Source: Tetraselmis striata (taxonomy: Eukaryota > Chlorophyta > Chlorodendrophyceae > Chlorodendrales > Chlorodendraceae). Taken from it: 64,000 nucleotides of DNA. Both the position numbers and the translations under genes were made by a program. The first letter of the stretch is position 1. Every line of letters starts with the position of its first letter. Location: NCBI GenBank assembly GCA_006384855.1, contig VCJN01002043.1:51657-115656 (forward strand), in the 5' to 3' direction. Below the pieces are notes generated by a model. That model had not been told where the DNA came from. It ran no database searches and saw nothing but the letters and a program-made list of their open reading frames with translations. Positions 33,784 to 44,500 of this stretch are shown here, one piece after another.

Positions 33784-35505
33784 GGTGCTCGTCCAACGAG
33801 GGGCGCAACATTAGTGGTCTACCGCTGCTGCAGTTCCAAAACTTTAAGGACGGTATCAACACACCGTGAAGTGCCCCGCGCTTGCATGCCCCAACCGCGC
33901 CCTGCAACATCCTACCCCCTTTGCTAACATATATCATCAGCCATCCATGTCCATCCGCCAACCATGAGCCATTTCATATATGCATGAGCGGCGGCACGTG
34001 CGTGTGGGGTGCCAAACTCAGTGTAATGGGGTTTTTTGGAACCCCCAATGCAGCGCTAGGAGTAGCCTAACTTACTTGTGGCGCAGTTGCTAGGCGGGTC
34101 ATAGGGCTTGATGAAACCTATTGTGATTAAGGGTCAACATACATGCGCAACAATCTAGCGTACATAAGGTGGTATCGGCAGGTGATCAGCCCTATATAAT
34201 CAACTGCTCATATATTCGACTATTGTTCGTAAACTCGCGTAAACTCAGATATTTGGCAAAAAGGGGCATGGGAGATTTTGCCCCCCCCCCCCCCCCCCCC
34301 CCCTCCGTGCGCAAAGATCGGCGATACGGAAAATAATGTTGTTTCCCCCCCCTTCCCCCCCCCCCCCCCGCGGTGCAATTATGAAAACACCAGGCCAGCA
34401 AGGTCACGGTCACTGCCGTATTGGACTGCTCCATTGTCAGCACTGCTGACTTTTGAGCACTGTATTCTAGTCGCCGCAGGCGGATGAGCGGCGGATAGCG
34501 ACTGGTGTATGCACATACCGGTGATGTTGAGGCACCGCCTCTTATTAGTGGTGGTGGGACTAGCCAGACAACATCACCACACATTAGTGCCGCCCCGTGA
34601 ACCGCAAGGTGACACCGGTATCGTTCAACGTGCGTTGTGTGCTTTCGATGTAGAGGAGGATGGTTGGGAGAATGGGGATGACATGGCGGAAGTGGGGGAG
34701 CCAGGTGGACGGGTATCCTACGATGTCCGATGTGTAAGAATCAAGGTCCCTGAGTGCACACCCCTGTTTCCCACATTTATTGCCACCAGACCTCCGTGAT
34801 GGTAATATGTAATCCACTTTTTGCCCCCGCGATGTAATTAAAAATAGGAGGGAAGGGGGAAACAATACCATTATTTTTTGTCCCGCGAACCGTATGTAAT
34901 TCTACGGTAATAAATATCTATAAATATCGACTACGAGTACTGTACAATCGCGCTGCTGTGCTGCTCCGAAACCCCGAACCCCGACCACGAGGGTGTACTG
35001 TAATGTCGTTGACGCGCGTGCGCGCGACGATCGATGACGATGGAACCGCCGGCGTGGCGACGATACACGCGCTGATGATGATGACGATGCGCTGACGCGA
35101 TGATGGATGGGATGACAGGATGTCATAAATGTGGGCAAGGGAGCTCCGAAACCACATCATAAAAAAACGGGGCGCCCTCGCCGCGCCGATGAGCACATCG
35201 ATATCTGCATATATAGAATCCGGCGGGCGATCTCGTCTATCTATCCGCCACATCATGCCCCGCCGCGCCGCCTTGCAGCACCCATATCGTCGCGCTCTCG
35301 AAGTGCGCGGTGTCATCAGCCTTGCCTCACAGCCAGCGGCCGCGCATCGCACGCCTCCGCCCTCATTTTTCCCTCTTTGACCTCCCTTCCCCCAACACTG
35401 TCTCCGAAAGCAAAGAAAGGCCTTGACGCCCACTGCCGCGTTTTCACCCTCTCGAGCCCCCCGTCGAGGGCGAGCGAACGGGGCTAGCGCCCATCGCCCG
35501 GGATT
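33784..35505. other. Gene-poor stretch and probable SET-gene promoter
   Basis: It contains C tracts at 34281-34303 and about 34345-34369. Short ORFs, such as 34509-34799 (+), have acidic, Gly-rich translations without a family. The last few hundred bases before 35506 become CG-rich and should hold the promoter of the SET-domain gene. Confidence 0.4.
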
Positions 35506-37750
35506 ATGCCAACTTCCGCCACGCCGATACCCGCCGTCACTTGCACGCGAGCGGTCCCCCGCTGCTTGGCGCCTCGGCTGCCAGTACCGCCACACAACGC
35601 ACCTCGCCGACCAATTGCCGTCCGCGCGTCTGCAGCCGCTGGCGACGTTGAAGTCCGCACCAGCGGCATTTCCGGCGCGGGCCTCGGTGTGTTCGCCCTC
35701 GGCGATTTCGAGCCCAATGTGCCGATGACGCAGGTGTGGCCCACGAGCTGGGCGGCGGTGCGCTGAACATCAATAGATACCACCGAGCTACTGTCGAGAA
35801 GTGCAAGCGCGTGTGGCTTGCACCTCGCCGATGAGTTGATAGCGCTCGCTTGTCTTCAAAGCGTCGAACGGGGGAGGACATTTTCTTGGCGTGGGTCGAA
35901 CGGGCTTTGTGAAGACGATTGCTATGACAATGCCAGCCAGCTCGCGCCTTATGAAGTCCTCCTGCGCTGGTGGTTTGTGTCGCGGTGGCGCAGTATGCTG
36001 GTGAGGCGGAGCCACCAGAGGCGCCCCCGCCAGGCGGGCTCATCACAATGGACATGCTGGCGGAGCGCTGCCTGGCGCGCGCGAGAGAGTACAGCCTCGA
36101 GCTGGACAACGGCCGGACGCTCGTGGGCGCCACTGATGCTTCCGACCCCGTGCGAGTGGGCCACATGGTGAACGATGCGGGCTGTATTCTGGCTGAGGTG
36201 AGCGCGCCGTTGGGGGAGAGTGCGCCAGGGTGATGACACCGCTGGCTCTATTACTCAGTGCGCCCCAGACATTCGCCCAGACCGTAGAGCGGGTGCCAGT
36301 CTCACTGTAGCCCAATGTGTGGCCCACAGACGTCGCTCGAGACAGGCGCGCCTGCTGCACTGGAAGCCTACATCGGCGCCATCTCCAGCGGGTGCGTGCG
36401 GCCTGCCAACGCTTCAGGCCCTTCACCCCCTCCAGCAACTATCATCAACTAACATCGCCATCGTCACCATCACCTCCATCATTGCCATCTCTTTTGCCAC
36501 CACCGTCACCATCATCATCATCATCATCATCATCACCATTGCCATCACCGCCATCATCTTCACCACCTTGGCCATCATAATCATCTCCATGATGATTTTG
36601 TCATCTCCATCATCGTTATCTCCTTCACCATTGCCACCGCCACCATCACCACCATCACAACCGACATCACCTTTGCCATCTCCATCACCACCATTGCCAC
36701 CACCATCCCCATCTCCGTCACCATCACAGCCACCACCATCACCACCATCACAACCGACATCACCTTTGCCATCTCCATCACCACCATTGCCACCACCATC
36801 ACCACCATCACAACCGACATCACCTTTGCCATCTCCATCACCAGCACAACCACCACCATCACCACCATCACAACCGACATGACCTTTGCCATCTCCGTCA
36901 CCAGCACAACCACCACCATCACCACCATCACAACCGACATCACCTTTGCCATCTCCATCACCACCATTGCCACCACCATCACCACCATCACAACCGACAT
37001 CACCTTTGCCATCTCCATCACCACCATTGCCACCACCATCCCCATCACTATCACCACCACCATTGCCATCATAATCATCTCCATGACGATATTGCCATCT
37101 CCATCATCGTCGTCTCCCTCACCGCCGCCATCACCATCGCCCTCCCCAGACCCAGTATGACATTCGGCGGCTACTTGGCGCAGGGCAAACACACGGCTGG
37201 AGGTCGGCGATGGGAGGGGGGATGCCGTGGCGGCTCGCGCGATCAATGCAGGCGAGGAGCTGCTCACCGCCTACAGCTCCCCCTGGTGGCTGGTTCGCCC
37301 TCCCCCCCCCCCCCCCCCCTCCCCCCCCAATCACCTTTCGGACCTCTCTGCCCTCTGTTTGGCCCGAGTCACGGGATCCGCTAGTCAGGCGGCCGCCTCC
37401 CCCTGCAACAGGCGAAGCTGGGCGCGGAGCTGCAGTGGCGGGCGCGCCGGGCTGCCTACGCGCAGGACGCATCAGCTGCGCAGGCGGCATGGGAGCTGCT
37501 GGAGGAGTTTGAGATGGCCTCGGCGCTGTATGCCCCCCTGGAGCTGGGGGCGCTGCGCGACGCCGGGCTCTATGCGGCGGGAGGCGGCGCTGAGGGGCAG
37601 TTTGTGGCGTTTGCGCGGCCGCCGTCGCCCGAGCTGGATGACGCCACCCCTGTGGCGGAGCGGCTGGCGCTGGCGGCGATGCAGTGGAGCGCCACCAGCG
37701 CGCCGATTCGTCGGCGGCTCATCCGGAAGTACGGCCTGGAGGCTCGGTGA
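35506..37750 (+). CDS. SET-domain protein (putative lysine methyltransferase) with plastid leader
   Basis: SET proteins transfer methyl groups from S-adenosylmethionine to lysine. Five exons join in phase to 313 residues: 35506-35733, 35994-36197, 36330-36391, 37184-37292 and 37412-37750. Residues 1 to about 42 are Pro/Arg/Ala-rich and end IAVRASAAA, like a chloroplast transit peptide. The SET domain spans about 48-197: SGAGLGVFALGDF, TQYAGE (residues 75-80, across the exon 1/2 junction), VGHMVNDAG in place of the usual RFINHS-type motif, ANTRLEVGDG, and AVAARAINAGEELLTAY with the terminal Tyr195. A helical, Ala/Leu-rich tail of about 110 residues follows. It does not look like the Rubisco-methyltransferase substrate-binding domain. 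The substrate is unknown. Intron 3 carries a large CAC/CAT minisatellite. Confidence 0.82.
36440..37140. repeat. CCACCATCA-rich minisatellite with 60-bp units, in intron 3 of the SET gene
   Basis: The core phrase CAACCGACATCACCTTTGCC (or one-base variants) recurs at 60-bp spacing near 36751, 36811, 36871, 36931 and 36991, with a first copy 93 bp earlier. CAC/CAT triplet-rich DNA surrounds it. It is free of stops in several frames, which creates long artificial ORFs on both strands, but it lies between well-supported splice sites (36391 and 37184). Confidence 0.9.
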
Positions 37751-40732
37751 TAGCGCAATCAAAGGCGGGCCCAATGGGACGGGATTATGCGTGGTAGCGC
37801 CCGCCCTCTTCGTGTCAGCGCCGCCGCCATCAAGAGGATTGACGTCCTCCCGGGGATGCGTCTGCTTCCGCGGCACGTGCAACAATGTTCGGCGCACCCT
37901 CAAGAAGATGCAGAGGCAGCTCCACATTCAAGCATTGACGCGGGGCGGCTACAAACTGAAATTTGAAATTGGTTACAGCTGCATTAAGTTTTCGTCTCGA
38001 CAAGCTGGTACCTCGTGTTAAACAGCATGAGGAACGTCCGCCAGAGAGGAATGGGGTACGGGTAGTGTCGGGGGGGGGGGTGGATTACAAAAAAACAAAA
38101 AAAGGAAAAGACAATGGAGGCGGGTTGCTGTTTGCTTTTCTTGGCATCAACCCGCAGTACAGCGTGTCGGATGAGACTGCCCGCCGCAATGAATATAAGC
38201 GTTTAATAATGACATAATCACTACTATGTGCGCTTATAATATTACCTGCATGGATGTTATGCTGGCTTCGGAGCATGGTTTCGGAGCCTTTTGTGCTGTA
38301 CATGCCGTCCGGTGCTGGCTGGGAGTCTATTCCTCTGCTTGACATTATCCCTGGCCAACCAGCATAGGGTCCGCTTTATTGAAAGCGCGCAGGGTCGGGG
38401 GCACTAGTACACGTGTAGTGCGCAGCAGATATGTTTCAATTACCGATGCGGATCACTCATGTGGCAACCCCAACCGCTGGCAGATGGTGTGCCACCTGTG
38501 TTGCAAGATATCCTTGGTCATGTAGATGCCCCCGGTGCTACAGCAAGGCCAGTTGTCACCATGTCCCCACCCCCCTCCCGATGCTCGCCGCCTAATCACC
38601 AGCGACACTGGCAGCAATGAATGCTGGCTGCGTGACGCTTCGCTTCACTGCTGTTAATGTTCCGATCTGCAGTCGCTACTTCCGGCCACTCATGTACATG
38701 TAGCATCATCAACAGCAACAGTTTGTCCACATATGTCTTTGTATGCGTCTACATACCCTCTCGTTTCTTCAAGGTGGCGGCAGGATACAGACTCATTGTT
38801 GCATGACTTCAGTCCGACGACTCTCTCCTCTCCTACAAGCGGCGGCATTACATGCATTAATTCACCACTTAGGGATTTCAGTGAATGTGGATGCCGGATG
38901 GTAGGTTAATGGGCCGACTTTGGTTAGGGTACTAGCGATACTTGCAGTTAGTTTTCCAGCATGGACATCGCGATGGATTCCACTTTACCATCTGCTGGGA
39001 CACAACAAGCTTATATTAATATATCTAATAATGTATATCCCCCCCCCCCCCCCCCCCCCCCCCCCCACTACTCGAGCAGTACAGACTAGCGGGAGCCGGA
39101 CAGTATGGTGAAAGAAATCGAGCCCAATAAGCAGCGCGAAATGAGAGCTGAGTAGATGAGCAGCGCCCATCCGGAAGAGGAGAATAGACGCGCGACGCCA
39201 TTTCGGCAATTTACTCGATGACTATAACGGAGCGTCGCGCCTGCCCAGGGCTTTTCGTAACTGGATCTCTGCCTAGACGCACGTCGTATCTAGACGCTGC
39301 AAGGGTTTCACTGTTGCCAATCCTGTCCCGGGGCGGCGAAAAAAGACGCGTCGACGAGCTTGATGGTTTGTGAGCTCGCAAACTGTCACTTCGGTGTGGC
39401 CCGTGTGACTATTACGTAGCGAACGAGGCGCGCAGGGAGGGGGGAGGGGGTATTGGCTGCGCAAATTATATATAGATGCGGACGCGCGATGGGTAGTCGA
39501 TAAAGGATGAAATGAATGCAAATGATGCTCGCCGCTCACAAGTTTCTCGGTCGCAGCCGCTCGTCAGATGCATGCAGGTTCTCGCAGCTCCGCAGCGTGC
39601 TTCGCTGTAAATGAGAATATTGGCTATCCGCCGTAAATGCCGTTTTTAAAATAAAGTATGAGTATATATCCGCTGCTTCCATCATTGTCTACGACGGGTG
39701 GTAGCGTTGCGACGTGCAAATCTTGCTGCCGCACCATAGTCACATGATAAGACACGCGCTGCGCATGCTTTCCGAGCGCCGACCCGTGTATGTCGTAGTT
39801 ATTGTACAGTATGTCGACAGAGCTGCTTGCGGTGTCATCAGCACGCAAAAAGTATTGCATTTATAGTTTGTTATCGACGGTCGCCCCAAATACTGGCAGT
39901 CCGCTGATGTTAACCCGCCCGTGCAGTAGTCGCTAAATACAATGACGGCTTGATGATTCTGATTTTCCGATGTCGAATCGTAGCGGTCGAGTGCATGCGT
40001 CACGGGTCTACCTTCTCACATAGTTGCGGGCATGATGGCGGCAGACGGCGGGGGATTTCTGGACCGGCTTATTGTATCGAGAGCCATAAATAACAACGTT
40101 ATCTACATCATAATTGTGCATGCGACGACATGGAGCGAGCGAGTCCGCGGATGATATGATTGATATCACATATGAGTGTAAAGAATTTGCTATAATTGGT
40201 TACCTACTGTTGTTTAATTTGTAGTGACACTTCAAGTTTTCAACAAGTTGCTAGCACAAGCAGCAGCAGCATGTGAGACCATGAGATGCTGGAATAGAGA
40301 GTATTTAGCAGAACGAGTCTACATGATTAAAACCCAACCGCGATTCCGCAATGCCGGCGTTTTGACCCAATATTGTATCAGTGCTGCCCGTGCCTGTAGC
40401 GTATATACATCCTAGCTCATGCGTCCCATGATGCAGTAGGAGGATTCCACATACTATGCTCCGAAATGACGAGTAAATTGATTAACGCTGATACAACGCC
40501 AATCAAGATCTGCATGGTCACCTAGCAAGACCTGACATAGCTCGTCTCAACTGCAGAATGCCAAGCAACATAGCATGTGAAGTATAACGGCCGCAATTGT
40601 ATCATGTATGGAAAAGGAAGAAAGCGGTGTGTTTCCGCCACATGCGCAAATAGATGCGCCGCCCGCCGTGGTAGATGGAAATAGGTAATCGGTGTAGGGG
40701 TTAGTTGGGACGCGGTTATGCCCTCGAACCAC
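37751..40732. other. Gene-poor stretch without a recognised gene
   Basis: It starts with the 3' region of the SET gene. A 28-base C tract lies at 39039-39066. ORFs are short and show no family motifs. GC content is mixed and TA-rich patches occur near 39460 and 40080-40200. Confidence 0.45.
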
Positions 40733-41080
40733 CTACAGCTCCATGCGTGGTCCCTCGTCCTCTCTCTCCCTCCCTCTCTGTCCCTGTCTGTCTCTCTGTA
40801 CATGTCGAGTGATGCGTGTGGATTCGAATGCGCGAGATGTACCAGCGGCAATGACTTTAACTGCATGGCGTTGGGGTGGCATGCCCATGGGCTCATCGAC
40901 GGCGTCATCACGCGTGAACTCGAATCTGTGCGGCTTGCTGATATGCCGGACGTGGTCTTGAAAATAGGGCGTGGACCACTCAGAGAAGTTAAGGGAGAAT
41001 GACAGCTCTGCAACCTCCGGAGTGAGCGAGAATGTCTTCGCAACCAAGTCAAGGAAGGCCTCGACTGTGGATGATATCAT
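40733..41080 (-). CDS. Unidentified ORF downstream of the kinase, or its last exon
   Basis: From the Met at 41080 the translation reads MISSTVEAFLDLVAKTFSLT, then EVAELSFSLNFSEWSTPYF and RHISKPHRFEFTRDD. It has protein-like composition (balanced, helical start, amphipathic pattern) before degrading into Arg/Glu-rich sequence. I do not recognise a family. It lies about 500 bases after the last firm kinase exon on the same strand, so it could be a 3' exon of that gene, a separate gene fragment or chance. Confidence 0.3.
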   Translation of the reverse strand: MISSTVEAFLDLVAKTFSLTPEVAELSFSLNFSEWSTPYFQDHVRHISKPHRFEFTRDDAVDEPMGMPPQRHAVKVIAAGTSRAFESTRITRHVQRDRQGQRGREREDEGPRMEL

Positions 41081-41590
41081 GCCTTGATGACAATGCAGGA
41101 CACCAGTTTGACCCCATCCGGGAACGACGCACGTGCGCAATCTACATGCCGGCATTGGTGGTCAGCGCGTGCATGTCGTGGTATGCCGCGTGCTGTGCAT
41201 GGCAATCATTGAGTAGTGCCGGTTATTGTGGACCAGAGACAGGACGAGCTAATGAATGCTGCAAAGGAGCGACGCTCATGCTGCTGTATCACAATTTCAC
41301 CTCCAGCATGAAGGCCGCCGCGCCAAGCTATAGCGTCGGTGGATCTAAGCTACCGCCTGCCGGTGTTGGCATCATTTGCCGACGGTATGTTGTAGATGGC
41401 AGACAGGAAGGCCGAACCATCAAGCGCCATCGCCTTTTTGCGCCTCAGCAAAGCAGCGCCGAAGTTCTGAGCACAAGCGCAAGTACGACCATATCGATTC
41501 ATCTACACCGTCAGGATGAATTATAATCGAAGTGTACCGATTTCCAGGTCGGTAGGGGGGGAGGGGGGGAGGGGGGGGGAGGCAGCCTAC

Positions 41591-44500
41591 CTCTGGCACA
41601 ACGCGTGGGCCCATCGCGTGGTGCAGGTCATCGAAGGAGGGGTCCAACAGCAGCTCCGCGGCGGTGGGGATCTGCGCGATATCCCAGTGCATCATCCGGC
41701 GGCAGAGTCTCACGAGGTCGGGGTGCACGTCCGGGAACAGAGACTGCAGGCTGGGCAGCGAATCCGCCCGCCGCGCCTCCTCCAGCGCCGCCTTCGCGTC
41801 TGGCGAAAACTGGCAACACCACAGCACGGTGGTCAGCTGGAATCCGCGGCGACGCGTGGCGAAGGTTACGTTGTCAAGAGGTTTTGCGTGCGAAGGGATG
41901 ATCCGGCCCAGCGTGCGCCGCCAAAAAACTATGAGGCTTAATGAGCTCGGCTCCGACTTGCGCGGCGGAGAGCAACAAGAAAACCCGATGTAGGGCACTT
42001 TCAGCTCCAATGTGTGCCCATGGCTGTAACTGGCCGCGACCATGTGGTTCAAGCAGACCCACATTGTCAAAAAAAGTCAAGCAGATTCAAAGCGGCAGCC
42101 CGGAGCGGAGGCAGACCCTAAACCGAAGCCCTGGTGTGGGAACGCGGGTCAAAAAAGCGAAATGTTTATTCGGAATATCCGTGCCGTTTCCTGATTTATC
42201 CGGGTTCATTTCCAGAAATTAGCTATAGTTGGGGATATGACTAGAGTTTGGAGTGTTGTATTTCTCTTTGCGGAGAGTGGGTTCCGGGGAGGCGATTAAA
42301 CACTTTATTATTTATATTTAGTGAACGGGGAAGTAATAACACAAATTAGATAACATATTGGGAAGGGTGCGGAAGTCCGGATATAGTACCCGGGCAACGA
42401 CGCTGAAATATCTATGCCATGGCACAACAAAGCAATGAAGTGATAAGTAGTATATACAAAGGAAAAACTGACACTATGTGCTAGGTGCTACCGAGTATCA
42501 ACAGAGCATGGGGCGGGCGGGGGGGGGGGGGGGGGGGGGGGTGATCCCATAGCGCCAAGCGGATAGAGGGGCGGTGCCCCTCACAACTCCCCTCACACAA
42601 AGGCGGATGTATGCATGGGGCTGGGACATATTGTTGTATGAGGGGCTTAGCCCACGAAGAATCACTATGCTAGGGCTTTCGGGTTTTAGGGTTATAGATT
42701 TTTAAACCGTAAAACCCTAAAACCCGTTGTATGCTAGGAGGGGGGATCGGGGACTTGGCATGCCGAGGGCTGCATGCTACGGGCTACGGCCGACCCTATG
42801 CGGGTTCATGCAGCCGGGTTGTAAGTCGGTTGACCTGTGGGGTTCAAAATTTCAAACGGGAGGACTAAAGTTGTTCATGGGTTCTCATCGCTCCAGTCCT
42901 TTGATGGTCTGGATGACCCTCTTAGCAAATTGGGGGAAGGGGGCATCAAAACCGCCAAATGCCTCACTGCTGCACCGGTTCAAGAACACATCGCGGCCAC
43001 CGACGCCAGTATCGAGACCGAGACAAACCGCATCAAGAACCAAATGCCGGACAAGGTTATCGCCCTCTTGATTCACCGACATGCGACGAGGCCAGCCTTC
43101 TCGCGATTTGGAATGTCAAATGTATTGTGAACCCACAGCGCGTCTGTAGTAATGGTCCGGTGGGAGGAGTCGGCAAGGACAAAGGGGAGGGCAGGGCGCT
43201 AAGGCTCCGTACCAGGGAGTACAGGTCAGCGGGCGGCTCGCCGTACTCTGCAAGCCAGGCCGCAATTCGCTTGGTTTCGGTGCGGCCACCGTCGCCTTGG
43301 AAGAAGTGTTGTCCCTGAGCGATGGCGAGGATGCTCATGCCCATGTACCAGATGTCCAGCTCCGGGCTGGTGACTCCGGGGTTCCCGGGCAGCGGGACGG
43401 TGACGCTCGGGCGGTGGTACGGCAACACCGGCTGCGCACACACGATGATAGCCGGGGCGACCACCTCAGCCCAAACAAACCACCCACAGCAAACCGCCGA
43501 GTTTGGTGCCATACTGCCATTCCAGAGCGATACCGTGCCGAACTAATAACTAGCGCCTAGGTGGCCAATAATCTTAGCAAACTGTCAGGCCTGGCCGTCT
43601 TTGATTTGCCACCCTTCTAGCGTTTTTTGAATTTCTATGCCGCTATTTTTTTCATTTATTCTTATTAATGCTATTCCATCGTATTATATTGCTTCGGCGC
43701 GATACTAAGGATTATGTGATCATTTAGGCCCACACTGCTCGATTACAAGCAATGCGTTTGTAATCCTCACCAAATGCGGCATGTACAATCCTTACCTTAG
43801 TTGGGAGGCCATTGTCTCATTCGAAGGGCTAATACGTCAGGTAGACCCGGGACACGGCCGGTCAATATTGTCCTCATTGGGAGAGCCGGGAATCGAACCC
43901 GGGACCCAAGAGCCCACCGCTCTACCGAGTGAACAGACACCGGGGCGGTATCTGGCAGGAAATACACTTGAAGGGGTGTGTGGGGGGGGGGGGGGATCAC
44001 GCACCGGTGTCGTCGCGATTGGTCGAGCGTATCCGAAGTCGATCAGCTTTATCGTGCAGTCGCGGCGGGCCATTATGTTCCAGATGCTGATGTCCTGATG
44101 CACGACTCCCGCTGCCGGCCCGAGAGGCCGCATAATGTTGCCCGGGGGAACTTGTTAGCTCTGCTATATGCCTACAACGGCTGAGCAAATGGGGGAGAGG
44201 GAGGGCGCGCACACCAACTGGGGGGAAGGGGGGGTGTACCGGCATGCAGGGACTTGAGTGCTTACACCATTTGAAACGCGAGCCACTTTTGGGTTGGAAG
44301 CTCCAGGGCCTTGGTGACTTTCAGCACCTGCGGCACACACAGGCATCACAGTCACTCCAACAAATCGCGTGCGGATTCCCTGCTCTCATGACACGGGAGG
44401 GAGCGACCGCAGCGGGAACGCCGTGGCGATGCTCATTTGGAAAGCAAACTACGGCGCCGGGGCGGCCGCGGGAAACTCACCGCGCTCAGGGGGACGTCAA

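Noticed and set aside
36581-37267. Long minus-strand ORF of Met/Val-rich 20-residue repeats (VMVVMVVAMVVMEMAKVMS)
   Set aside because: It is the antisense reading of the 60-bp CAC/CAT minisatellite in a SET-gene intron; the period of 60 bp keeps every frame open.
43880-43945. Functional tRNA gene
   Set aside because: The B-box is perfect, but the acceptor stem does not pair and the variable region is missing.
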